Source: DAONDZ01 sp964517555 (GTDB lineage Bacteria; Patescibacteriota; Patescibacteriia; Patescibacteriales; UBA12465). Taken from it: a stretch of DNA of 64,000 nucleotides. Made by a program: the position numbers and the translations under genes. The notes under the pieces are model-generated. The model was not told where the DNA came from. It was given only the letters and a program-made list of their open reading frames with translations, and did not search any database. Numbering within the stretch: position 1 is the first letter of the stretch; each line of letters starts with the position of its first letter. The DNA lies in contig CAZFEF010000001.1 in NCBI GenBank assembly GCA_964517555.1, positions 95,697-159,696 of the forward strand, read 5' to 3'. Below, one piece after another: positions 15,213-23,606 of this stretch.

Positions 15213-17248
15213 AATTTTTTAAGATTAGAAAGAATTTCTTCCTCTATTTTTTTAATATCTATCTCTATTTCATCGAATTTACGCGGTTCTCGGTATTCAT
15301 AGAAAAATCTCGTGAAAGGAATTTCATAACCAATAACACCAACACCTTGGTCTTTTCCGTCACAAACACTTTCATCTACCCAAGCATCTGGTGCATAAGG
15401 TTTTACTTCTTTTTCAAAGTATTTGTTTATATCCATCCCCCACGGCACACGTTCATAATCCTTAAGCTCGTTATCGGCCTCTTGTTTTCCATTCTCATCC
15501 AAACAAATCTCGCCCTCTTCATCGCGCTCACCAATTTGCTGCCAAACAATTTTAGCAATTCTTTTAGTAGTTTTAAGATTTCTTTTTTTGAGTTCACTTT
15601 CTAATTTTTCTAAAAAATCAACCCGTGAAATAATTATTTCCCCTTGTATGCTTTCCAGTATTTCATAAATAGCGGCGCGAAGCTCCTGCCATAATTTATT
15701 TTCCTCATCGCCTTTTTCACCTTTTTTCTTACTCGGCACGTCATTTAAGAAATCCTTATGATTTTTCAACCGTTCTAAAGTTTTACTATTGATTTCAAAT
15801 TTAAGACGAAGCGGGCGCTGAATCGTAATCTGCCGATAAGCAAAATCGGTTGTGTTAAATATTTTTACCTGTTCAGTATTTTTATTTTCAATATAATGCT
15901 CTAAAATTTCCTGCGCATTTTCATCAGTTATTTCATAGCGCTTCTCTCCAAGATTTTTTCGCAGCTGTGTGCGAATATTACGTGCATCAACTAGCATCAC
16001 TTTGTTTTTTCGATCAACAGGTTTTTGTGTTGAAAATATCCAAATATACGTAGAGATTCCGGTATTAAAAAATAATTTTTCAGGAAGAGCAACAATCGCA
16101 TCTAATAAATCATTTTCTAAAATCCAGCGACGTATTTCACTCTCACCACTGCCGGCATCACCGGTAAAGAGTGGTGAACCATTAAAAATAACAGCTGCTT
16201 CACCTCCACCTTCTTCTTTTGTTTTTAATTTAGAAATAATATGTTGCATAAACAAAAACTGCGCATCGGAAATCCTAGGTAACCCAGCGCCAAATCTGCC
16301 AGAGAATCCTCGTTCTGCCTCACTCGCAACTGCAGTTTTATCCTTTTCCCAACTCACCCCAAAAGGAGGATTGGAAAGAACGTAGTCAAACCTCTGCCCT
16401 TGATGTTGATCGTTAGACAGCGTGCTTGCCTTGGTGTGCTCCTTGTCACCGCCCTTAATTGAGTCAATATCCTCGCCCTTAAGCAGCATATCTGCCTTAC
16501 AGACCGCGTAAGTAGTTGAATTAAGCTCTTGGCCATAAAGAAAAATCTTAGCATCCTTGTTAAAGTGAGTCTGAATATAGTCCTTACTTACGGTGAGCAT
16601 TCCACCAGTGCCGCAAGCTGGATCATAAATCTCTTTAATCGCGCCCGGTTTAGCTAACTCCTTCTCTTTACCAGTAAAAAGCAAGGATGTCATAAGACGC
16701 ACCACGTCGCGTGGAGTATAGTGCTCTCCGGCTGTTTCATTAGATTGTTCAGCAAAGCGACGAATAAGATCTTCAAAGGCAAGGCCGATAATATGGTTTT
16801 CTACTTGGTCAGGATGAAGATTTATTTTATTAAACTCTTTTAGCGCAAGATAAAGCAATTCTGACTCGTGCAATTTATCTAAAATCCTATCAAATTCAAA
16901 TTTAGCAAAAATTTCTTTAACATTATCGGAAAAACCATCGATATATTTGCGTAAATTAGGCGCGGCTTGCGTCGGCGCTTCTAAAAGCTTTTTGAAAGTA
17001 TAGGGTGAAGTATTATAAAAATTATATCCGGTTGTGCGATAAAGAATGTTGAGATTTTTAACGCGACCATCGAGCTCATTAAACCGCTCCAGGGTTTTTT
17101 GTTTTGTTGGTTCAAGGGCGTCGTCCAATCTCTTAAGGACAGTCAGGGGCAAAATAACATCCTGATAATCTTGAGCCTTAAAAGTGCCTTGCAGATGGTT
17201 CGCAATATTCCAAATCGTATTAGATATTTCTCGATAATTTGTTAACAT
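15209..17248 (-). CDS. hsdM: Type I restriction-modification DNA methyltransferase
   Basis: 679 residues: HsdM_N helical domain, then an N6-adenine methyltransferase core with AdoMet motif DPACGTGG (209-216) and catalytic NPPF (293-296), plus GEHYTPRDVV (175-183). A long C-terminal extension (after ~500) contains charged, helical stretches. It modifies the host DNA together with HsdS and forms the restriction complex with HsdR. First gene of the leftward set; the 168-bp gap to the divergent gene at 17417 must hold its promoter. Confidence 0.95.
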   Translation of the reverse strand: MLTNYREISNTIWNIANHLQGTFKAQDYQDVILPLTVLKRLDDALEPTKQKTLERFNELDGRVKNLNILYRTTGYNFYNTSPYTFKKLLEAPTQAAPNLRKYIDGFSDNVKEIFAKFEFDRILDKLHESELLYLALKEFNKINLHPDQVENHIIGLAFEDLIRRFAEQSNETAGEHYTPRDVVRLMTSLLFTGKEKELAKPGAIKEIYDPACGTGGMLTVSKDYIQTHFNKDAKIFLYGQELNSTTYAVCKADMLLKGEDIDSIKGGDKEHTKASTLSNDQHQGQRFDYVLSNPPFGVSWEKDKTAVASEAERGFSGRFGAGLPRISDAQFLFMQHIISKLKTKEEGGGEAAVIFNGSPLFTGDAGSGESEIRRWILENDLLDAIVALPEKLFFNTGISTYIWIFSTQKPVDRKNKVMLVDARNIRTQLRKNLGEKRYEITDENAQEILEHYIENKNTEQVKIFNTTDFAYRQITIQRPLRLKFEINSKTLERLKNHKDFLNDVPSKKKGEKGDEENKLWQELRAAIYEILESIQGEIIISRVDFLEKLESELKKRNLKTTKRIAKIVWQQIGERDEEGEICLDENGKQEADNELKDYERVPWGMDINKYFEKEVKPYAPDAWVDESVCDGKDQGVGVIGYEIPFTRFFYEYREPRKFDEIEIDIKKIEEEILSNLKKL

Positions 17249-17416
17249 TTTTTTATTTCATTAAATAATTATAAATAATAGTCGAATAATCCATAAAACT
17301 ACTAAAAAACTAAAAAATAAGGTAGTTTTTCTACATAAATGCTTGATTTTTTAGCTATTCCAGGCTAACATCAGTATATAATATTAGTATTAAAATTACA
17401 ATTAATATCCAATTAT

Positions 17417-18151
17417 ATGGCGAATTTTGATCTTCAAGAGAAGATCCGGTCAGTGATTGACCTTATTAGACTAAAATTAGCTAACCTAGACGAGAATGAT
17501 CTTAATAAAGACGAGATTTTCTTAGGTTTTGCCGCCGGAGATTTAACTGATTGTGGTCTTAGCCAATCTAATTTATATAAAGTCTTAAATTACTTAAAGA
17601 AAGCTGAAATTATAAAAAATATTGAAGTTAACGACACGGAAAAAATTGAAGCCCCGAACAATGATAATCCAGAACACTGGCGCCAATTATATAAAAAACT
17701 GTACCCCGCCATATATTATATAAAAATAGACAAGAATTTTAATGAGCTCTCCAAAATATATCTTAATAATCCAAAAAAATTGCTGTTAAACAATCCGGAA
17801 TTAAAAACTAGTATAAACAGTCTAACAATTGTTGCACCCAAACCCATCTCCCAATATTGTAGTTTTAAATTAATTATAAATTCAAATTATAATAAACCCA
17901 TAAAAGTTAGCCGAAAAACAAAATCTTGGAATTTTCTTTTTAACGTGGCAGAAAAAAAGCCGATGGAATCTGAGGCAAATAAAAGCTATTCCGATTATAT
18001 AAACGGTAGCAGAAACTTAATAGTGCAAAAAGGATATCAACAAACCAAAATATTGGCGACTGAGAGTCGGTATGTTGTGCCGAATATTGAGATAAAAATA
18101 ATAACTGAAAAAGCTTACAAGATTCATCTTAATAAACAAGGCAAAGCTTAA
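17417..18151 (+). CDS. Hypothetical protein, possible N-terminal winged helix
   Basis: 244 residues. The first ~75 look like a winged-helix DNA-binding unit (segment LTDCGLSQSNLYKVLNYLKK fits helix-turn-helix with a recognition helix). The rest is mostly beta-rich with no family I recognise. A TATAAT box at 17377-17382 lies 35 bp before the start, without a clear -35. A strong terminator follows the stop at 18181-18204, so it is probably transcribed alone. Divergent from hsdM, it could regulate the restriction operon or the mobile module. Confidence 0.55.
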   Translation: MANFDLQEKIRSVIDLIRLKLANLDENDLNKDEIFLGFAAGDLTDCGLSQSNLYKVLNYLKKAEIIKNIEVNDTEKIEAPNNDNPEHWRQLYKKLYPAIYYIKIDKNFNELSKIYLNNPKKLLLNNPELKTSINSLTIVAPKPISQYCSFKLIINSNYNKPIKVSRKTKSWNFLFNVAEKKPMESEANKSYSDYINGSRNLIVQKGYQQTKILATESRYVVPNIEIKIITEKAYKIHLNKQGKA

Positions 18152-18180
18152 AAAAACTTAAAAAGTTGATAAGTATAATT

Positions 18181-18204
18181 AACCGCTAAATTAGCGGTTT
18201 TTTT
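18181..18204 (+). terminator. Rho-independent terminator
   Basis: Perfect 9-bp stem AACCGCTAA (18181-18189), one-base-centred loop, TTAGCGGTT (18191-18199), then T-run to 18204. It ends the 244-residue gene. Confidence 0.85.
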
Positions 18205-18317
18205 ATATGGAATTAATAAATTTTCAGCATTATTACAACTAGCATTCCTTGCAATAATAAAATGAGAAATTTCTTAAGGCCAATGCATTGGTAATCTAAA
18301 AAATTAAATTAAAATTT

Positions 18318-18593
18318 ATGATTATCAACAAATTCGAAACAAACCGAGACGAAAATCGGACAGAGCTTTTTATTACTCAAGATTTAAATTTAGCCACCTG
18401 TCTAATATCACTAGACTACGAACTGCGAAGTATAGACAAAACTAACCCGCAAAAAAATCAATTTTTATTTCAACGCTACCCAGGCCTTGAAATAGCTATT
18501 GAACATTATTGGAACGACAACTTAAAAATTAATGCCCGAACCCTTTTTGATAACCAGCGATTATTAAAAAACCGGATCTATGCGGCTGAATAA
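18318..18593 (+). CDS. DUF5659-like protein
   Basis: 91 residues. The pattern fits the DUF5659 family: TQDLNLATCLISLDYELRSI, a middle FLFQRYPGLEIAIEHYWND, then RTLFDNQRLLKNRIYA at the end. This small protein is frequent in mobile elements of Patescibacteria, next to primases and recombinases. Its function is unknown. Start at ATG 18318 after AT-rich sequence, no SD. Confidence 0.7.
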   Translation: MIINKFETNRDENRTELFITQDLNLATCLISLDYELRSIDKTNPQKNQFLFQRYPGLEIAIEHYWNDNLKINARTLFDNQRLLKNRIYAAE

Positions 18594-18594
18594 T

Positions 18595-18747
18595 ATGATC
18601 AGCGAAGAGGAATTAATTAAGTTTCAAGAGTTGTATAAAAACCGCTTTAATAAAGAAATATCTCGCAACAAGGCTTTAGAGTCTGGACTAAAACTTATTA
18701 GTTTGCTCCAAGCAATTCTAAAACCAATTAATAAAAATAAAAATTAA
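18595..18747 (+). CDS. 50-residue protein, paralogue of the one at 6595
   Basis: Found by hand: ATG at 18595, one base after the DUF5659 stop; TAA at 18745-18747. An in-frame ATG at 18580 is possible but would overlap the previous gene. Aligned without gaps to the 58-residue protein at 6595-6771 (see there). It is charged and helical, with a small helix-turn-helix-like shape. It precedes the primase gene by 5 bp, so it is part of the element's replication operon. Confidence 0.65.
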   Translation: MISEEELIKFQELYKNRFNKEISRNKALESGLKLISLLQAILKPINKNKN

Positions 18748-18752
18748 ATCAT

Positions 18753-20936
18753 ATGAACCAAGACTTAATTAGTATTAAAGATTACTTAAATCAAAAAGGT
18801 ATAAAATATACTGAGGCCAATGGTGAATTAATTACCGACTGTGTTTTCTGTGAAAAACCAAAGCACTTATACTTTAATGTTTCTACTAGCCAATACGACT
18901 GCAAGGTCTGTGGCCAACAAGGCAATATCATAACTTTAGCCAAACACTTTGGTGATGAAATAAAGAGTCTAAAGTCAGGATATCAAAACAAACCTGTAGT
19001 AAAAAAAGGGAGGGTTAAAATTGATTCTAGCTCAGTTGAAAGATATCACAATCAATTACCAGACCGAATCAGGAATTATCTTAACCAGAGAGGCATAACA
19101 GATGATCTTATAAGCCAATACAAGCTCGGCTATGGCAAGTTTTATGGTAAACCCTGGATAATTATACCCATAAAAGATGAGTATGGAGAATATTCCTTCC
19201 TAAAATTAAGGAAAGACCCCTCGGATGAAACCAGTCCTGACAAATATAAATTCTATCCGATCGGAAGCGAGGCAGAACTATTTAATCAAGAAGCGCTCGA
19301 TAGTAATGATATGATTGTTATCTGCGAAGGAGAATTTGATTGTTTAATACTACAATCCTATGGCATCCCCGCAATTACTTCCACGGCCGGAGCTAACACT
19401 TTTAAAAAAGAATGGTTTGAAATTTTAAAACCGATCAAAAAAATATATATATGTTTTGACAGGGACGACGCCGGCGAAAGGGGGTCTCTAAAGTTAGTTG
19501 GGATGTTAGAAGAAAATATGATCGGTGAAGATGTCTATAAAATTGATTTGCCGAACAGAATGCTTGATGGCAAAGATATAACAGATTATTTTACTAAACA
19601 CGATGGTAATGTTGATGAATTTTTTAATTCAGCTGAGAGAGTTGGGGGCAGAGTTAAAATCGATACTTCAAAATTTTCTCCACTATCATCAACCGATCTC
19701 ACAGAGATTCTTGGCCTGACAATTAAAAAGGACGAGGAGAATAAATTAGTTACCTTCCTGTGCGAACTATGTGCCTATACTGAAAACTCTCAGTTTAATA
19801 TTAGCTTCAATGCCCCATCTTCAACTGGTAAAAGTTATATCCCGACTGAAATAGCGAGGCTATTCCCAGAAATTGACGTGAAGGAGATTGGCTACTGCTC
19901 CCCTACTGCATTTTTTCACGATGTTGGGGTCATAAATAAAGATAGGGGCGGATATGAAGTGGATTTATCGAGAAAAATAATGATATTTTTAGACCAACCA
20001 CATATGATGCTTTTAGAAAGACTGAGGCCCCTTTTATCACACGATAAAAAAGAAATGACAATAAAAATAACCGACAAAGCTCAAAAGGGTGGACTCAAAA
20101 CTAAGACTATTTTTCTTAAAGGTTTCCCGGCAGTTATCTTTTGCAGCGCTGGATTAGTAATTGACGAACAAGAAGGAACTAGATTTCTACTTCTTTCTCC
20201 TGAGACCAATCAAGAAAAAATTCACGGCGGTATTTCAGAAAAAATTAATAAAGAGTGTGATAATCAAAAATACAAGGAGTGGCTAGAGGGAAACCCCGGG
20301 CGAATACTTTTACGTGAAAGAATACTGGCAATCAGGAATGAAATGGTTGACGATATTAAAATAAGTTCACCAGAAAGCATTAAAAAAATATTCTTGGACA
20401 ATAAAACACTCCTTAAGCCACGACATCAGCGAGATATCGGTCGATTAATATCAATAATAAAGGCCTTTGCCCTTCTTAATCTATGGTTTAGGGACCGAGA
20501 AGGCAACAATATAATAGCCAACGAAGATGATATAAAAGAGGCTATGAAAATATGGGGAAAAATTTCTGAAAGCCAAGAATATAATTTACCACCATACGTC
20601 TATGATCTCTACAAAGAGGTAATTCTTCCTGCCTATCGAAATAAAAACACGGACGAACACGGGTTCCCAAATGGATTCGAGGAAGGGTTAACTAAACAAG
20701 ATATATTTAATTGGCACTTTAAGGTCTACGGTCGAAACCTGGAAGATTTTAAATTAAGGATGCACATAATTCCTATGCTGGAAACGGCCGGCCTGATATC
20801 TCAAGAACCAGATCAAAAAGATAAAAGAAGAATACTGACTTTTCCCACTGCCCCGCTCATCGCAGAGAGCCTGGATAATATAGTGAATGATACTGGGGAG
20901 GAAAATAACAACTCTCAAGTCCAAAAAACTAGCTAA
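18753..20936 (+). CDS. Mobile-element primase-like protein (CHC2 zinc finger, Toprim, P-loop domain)
   Basis: 727 residues. An N-terminal DnaG-type zinc finger has C30-x2-C33 ... C50-x2-C53. A Toprim domain follows, with CEGEFD (191-196) and the acidic FDRDDAG (235-241). A C-terminal half carries a P-loop-like APSSTGKSY (354-362), and later IFLDQPHM (Walker B-like). This is the arrangement of phage/plasmid primase-helicases (DnaG-like N-terminus plus AAA-like motor). It should prime replication of the element. The C-terminal end (~690-727) is polar and low complexity. No origin was found, though AT-rich sequence flanks the gene. Confidence 0.8.
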   Translation: MNQDLISIKDYLNQKGIKYTEANGELITDCVFCEKPKHLYFNVSTSQYDCKVCGQQGNIITLAKHFGDEIKSLKSGYQNKPVVKKGRVKIDSSSVERYHNQLPDRIRNYLNQRGITDDLISQYKLGYGKFYGKPWIIIPIKDEYGEYSFLKLRKDPSDETSPDKYKFYPIGSEAELFNQEALDSNDMIVICEGEFDCLILQSYGIPAITSTAGANTFKKEWFEILKPIKKIYICFDRDDAGERGSLKLVGMLEENMIGEDVYKIDLPNRMLDGKDITDYFTKHDGNVDEFFNSAERVGGRVKIDTSKFSPLSSTDLTEILGLTIKKDEENKLVTFLCELCAYTENSQFNISFNAPSSTGKSYIPTEIARLFPEIDVKEIGYCSPTAFFHDVGVINKDRGGYEVDLSRKIMIFLDQPHMMLLERLRPLLSHDKKEMTIKITDKAQKGGLKTKTIFLKGFPAVIFCSAGLVIDEQEGTRFLLLSPETNQEKIHGGISEKINKECDNQKYKEWLEGNPGRILLRERILAIRNEMVDDIKISSPESIKKIFLDNKTLLKPRHQRDIGRLISIIKAFALLNLWFRDREGNNIIANEDDIKEAMKIWGKISESQEYNLPPYVYDLYKEVILPAYRNKNTDEHGFPNGFEEGLTKQDIFNWHFKVYGRNLEDFKLRMHIIPMLETAGLISQEPDQKDKRRILTFPTAPLIAESLDNIVNDTGEENNNSQVQKTS

Positions 20937-20965
20937 TTATTTCGGTAGTTTTAAAGCAAAAATAT

Positions 20966-21559
20966 ATGATTAAAATGATTAAAACGATCAAAGAAGACTG
21001 TAAAGATTTCAGCGTCTACGACCTTAAACGTTGGGGACTTATACAATATGGATATTGCCGCGGGTCAATTCTGTGGCCCAAAGGCCAAAACCTCGAAGGA
21101 GACAAGGTAAACTATGTCCTTGATCTAAAAAACCAATATTTAAAATTAAGCTATAAAGTCAAAAAAGAATTTTCAAGGGAATGGAAAATGATTGAATATA
21201 CGATTCCCCTAATCAAGACTGCTTGTCACTATGGCGATGAAAGATGGTGGTTCGCGTGCCCATTAAGTAGAAATGGCCAATATCGCACGCACAGAGTGGC
21301 TAAGTTATATTTACCTCCCAATTCTGACTATTTTGCTTGTCGCCATTGTCTAAATTTATCCTACAAAAGCAGAAACGAGAATTATAAAGGCAGATTTGGA
21401 CATCTAAGAAGGTTTTTTGACCTTGAGAGGCGGGTTGAGAAACTTCGAAAAAGGGCAAAGATAAAATTCAGGGCCGGAAAGCCAACCCAAAAATACCGCA
21501 AACTTCTAAATAAAAGCCGTTTACTGCGATATTCGGAGATTATTAACGGTGAACCCTGA
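20966..21559 (+). CDS. Zinc-ribbon-type protein of mobile elements
   Basis: 197 residues, no membrane segment. Cys residues CH (TACHYGDERWWFACPLS, ~85-101) and C-x2-C (YFACRHCLNLSY, ~121-132) point to zinc binding. A basic helical tail follows (RFFDLERRVEKLRKRAK). Similar proteins lie beside recombinases in bacterial mobile elements, but I do not know their job. Ends in TGA, 23 bp before the -35 box of the recombinase promoter. Confidence 0.6.
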   Translation: MIKMIKTIKEDCKDFSVYDLKRWGLIQYGYCRGSILWPKGQNLEGDKVNYVLDLKNQYLKLSYKVKKEFSREWKMIEYTIPLIKTACHYGDERWWFACPLSRNGQYRTHRVAKLYLPPNSDYFACRHCLNLSYKSRNENYKGRFGHLRRFFDLERRVEKLRKRAKIKFRAGKPTQKYRKLLNKSRLLRYSEIINGEP

Positions 21560-21581
21560 AGAGAAAACTGAGCCAAAACAC

Positions 21582-21609
21582 TTGAAAAAACTAGCAGATC
21601 TGATAATAT
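21582..21609 (+). promoter_or_regulatory. Promoter of the recombinase leader
   Basis: TTGAAA at 21582-21587, 16-bp spacer, TAATAT at 21604-21609. The predicted start would be near 21616, the first base of the 17-bp stem of the leader RNA. Confidence 0.5.
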
Positions 21610-21615
21610 ATTAGT

Positions 21616-21738
21616 GCTTACCCAACTAAATAGTTAATACTCGAATTTTTTTAATATTTGCTCCTGAAAGGGATGGTTCTACCAGCAAATATAGCTTTCG
21701 AGTTATATTTAGTTGGGTAAGCTAGGACCATCCCTTTT
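21616..21738 (+). ncRNA. Candidate structured leader of the serine recombinase gene
   Basis: Three nested stems: 17 bp perfect (21616-21632 with 21706-21722), 6 bp (CTCGAA 21640-21645 with TTCGAG 21697-21702) and 9 bp (21654-21662 with 21684-21692). The apical loop (21667-21681) is complementary over 15 positions, with one wobble, to the stretch right after the outer stem (21723-21737). That allows a pseudoknot or an alternative fold. It lies 22 bp before the recombinase start, and the promoter predicts transcription from the very first stem base. The palindromes could also be DNA sites (attP or an operator). Confidence 0.55.
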
Positions 21739-21759
21739 AGTTACTAAAAATTAAATTAT

Positions 21760-23370
21760 ATGAACAAAAATGAACAAAAAATTGAGTATTTTATTTACGC
21801 TCGCAAGTCTTCGGAGAGCGAAGAGCGGCAAGTCCAATCGATAGATGACCAAGTAAACAGACTTAAACAACTGGCCAGTAGCTCTGGTCTAAAAATTAAA
21901 AAGATTTATACGGAGTCAAAAACAGCCAAGCAACCCGGCATTCGTCCTATCTTTGAAGAGATGATGAAAAAAATTGAAGCCGGAGAGGCTAATGGTATTT
22001 TATGTTGGCAAATAAATCGGCTTTCTCGTAATCCAATCGATAGCGCCAGAATTCAATGGCTCTTGCAACAAGGAAAAATTAAAAATATTCAAACGTTTGA
22101 TAGAACTTATTTGCCAGACGACAACACTCTTTTATACAGCGTTGAAACCGGTATGGCCAATCAATTTATTTTAGATCTGAGCAAAAATGTTAAGAGAGGC
22201 GTTCAGAGTAAATTAGAAAAAGGTTGGCGACCAGGAAATGCTCCCGCTGGTTATAAAAATGAACTTTATGATCACACGATTGAGACTGACGCAGAGAGAT
22301 TTAATCTGATCAAAAAAGCCTGGAGCTTACTACTGACCAATGAATATACGGTGCCGAAAATATTGGATAAATTAAATAATGATTGGGGTTTTAGAAGTTT
22401 GAAAAAAAGAAAAAGCGGTAACAAACCATTATCAACCAGTGGTTTATATAGAGTGTTCACTAATGTTTTTTATGCTGGAATTATTGAACATAAAGGCCAG
22501 CAATACCCCGGTAAACATAAGCCAATGATAACACTTGAGGAGTATGATAAAGCCCAGATACTACTAGGTCGAGCCGGAAAGCCTCGTTCTACAAAACATC
22601 AATTCGCCTATACTGGATTAATAAAATGCGGTCACTGTGATTGCTTGATCACCGCAGAAACTAAAAACAAGATTATTAAAAGCACTAATGAAACCAGAAA
22701 ATATACTTATTACCGCTGCACGAGAAAAAAAACCGACATCAAGTGCAAACAACAACCAATAAGTCTGGGAGAACTAGAGCCGCAAATTATTAAGGAGTTA
22801 AATGAGCTAACGATTCTCCCAGAGTTTAGAGACTGGGCGCTAAATAATATTAAAGCATCTAATGATGCTGAAATTGAGGATCGAACAAAAATTTATGAAA
22901 TGCAGCATCGCAGTATTGCTGAAAAACAAACCCAGTTAGATAACTTAACCAAAATGCGTTATCGCGGATTAATTAATGACGATGAATTTCTGAAAGAAAA
23001 ATCTGAATTACAAAATGAGATTATAAGATTAAGAGATAATCTTCGAGGCACAGAACAAAGAACTGACACCTGGATCGAGCTAACAGAAAGAGCCTTTAAG
23101 TTTGCTGCGACCGCCAAAGAAGCCTTCGAAAATGGTAGTCTGGAAACAAAAAGAGAAATAGTTAGAACTCTGGGGTCAAAGTTCACTTTATTGGATAAAA
23201 AGCTTTATTTTGAGCCAGAATGCTGGATTCAGAAGATGAAAGATGCTGCCAAAGAAATAAACACTGATTCCACAAGGTTAGAACTACAGAAAATCCTTGC
23301 AAACAAAGGAAAAACAGGCGATTTCTCGCCTGCTCTTCCACGATTGCACAGGCGAAGGGATTCGAACTAA
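21760..23370 (+). CDS. Large serine recombinase / integrase
   Basis: 536 residues: catalytic resolvase domain with nucleophile S17 (YARKSSES) and QINRLSRNPID near 71-81; recombinase domain (~170-280); zinc ribbon (CGHCDCLITAE ~295-306 with a later CTRK.TDIKC); coiled coil (~375-435); helical tail. Large serine recombinases integrate or excise DNA by double-strand exchange between short att sites. The last ~10 residues (PRLHRRRDSN) are read from DNA that looks like the antisense of a tRNA T-arm (23341-23373), so the gene end may have been formed by integration. It is the last gene of the rightward module and close to tRNA-Gln. Confidence 0.92.
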   Translation: MNKNEQKIEYFIYARKSSESEERQVQSIDDQVNRLKQLASSSGLKIKKIYTESKTAKQPGIRPIFEEMMKKIEAGEANGILCWQINRLSRNPIDSARIQWLLQQGKIKNIQTFDRTYLPDDNTLLYSVETGMANQFILDLSKNVKRGVQSKLEKGWRPGNAPAGYKNELYDHTIETDAERFNLIKKAWSLLLTNEYTVPKILDKLNNDWGFRSLKKRKSGNKPLSTSGLYRVFTNVFYAGIIEHKGQQYPGKHKPMITLEEYDKAQILLGRAGKPRSTKHQFAYTGLIKCGHCDCLITAETKNKIIKSTNETRKYTYYRCTRKKTDIKCKQQPISLGELEPQIIKELNELTILPEFRDWALNNIKASNDAEIEDRTKIYEMQHRSIAEKQTQLDNLTKMRYRGLINDDEFLKEKSELQNEIIRLRDNLRGTEQRTDTWIELTERAFKFAATAKEAFENGSLETKREIVRTLGSKFTLLDKKLYFEPECWIQKMKDAAKEINTDSTRLELQKILANKGKTGDFSPALPRLHRRRDSN

Positions 23371-23373
23371 TTT
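23341..23373 (-). other. tRNA 3'-end-like fragment, possible attachment site
   Basis: On the minus strand this reads GTTCGAATCCCTTCGCC, like the T-loop and acceptor 3' part of a tRNA. GGATTCGAAC is shared with the nearby tRNA-Gln (near 23506), but the flanks differ. It overlaps the recombinase stop. No 5' half of a tRNA is next to it, so it is a fragment. It may be an att half-site left by integration. Confidence 0.35.
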
Positions 23374-23494
23374 AACCCAATAAAAATGGACTGTTTGCTA
23401 AAAATATAAAATTATAGCCAAAATTTCCGAACCGGTAATTTTTGGCTCATATTACAGAAAAGCAGACACTTTCGCGACTGCTTATCCTGATTTG

Positions 23495-23565
23495 CTCGGG
23501 GACAAGGATTCGAACCTCGATTAACAGGGCCAGAACCTGTTGTCCTGCCATTAGACGATCCCCGA
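23495..23565 (-). tRNA. tRNA-Gln (anticodon CTG)
   Basis: 71 nt. Acceptor stem TCGGGGA/TCCCCGA, D-arm GTCTAATGGCAGGAC, anticodon stem ACAGG/CCTGT with loop TTCTGGC (anticodon CTG, reads CAG), T-arm CGAGG-TTCGAAT-CCTTG, discriminator G. CCA is not encoded. All arms pair. The gap between the recombinase stop and this gene (23371-23494) holds a hairpin AGCCAAAA/TTTTGGCT at 23416-23447 and no gene. Confidence 0.93.
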
Positions 23566-23572
23566 ATATGTA

Positions 23573-23603
23573 ATTATATTAACAGAATAAAGATAATTGT
23601 CAA
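23573..23603 (-). promoter_or_regulatory. Promoter of tRNA-Gln
   Basis: TTGACA at 23598-23603 and TATAAT at 23573-23578 on the minus strand, 19-bp spacer. The predicted start is 23566, one base before the mature tRNA 5' end. Confidence 0.6.
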
Positions 23604-23606
23604 AAA

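Noticed and set aside
15969..16385. 138-codon frame antisense to hsdM
   Set aside because: Shadow of the hsdM coding frame; the methyltransferase motifs are on the other strand.
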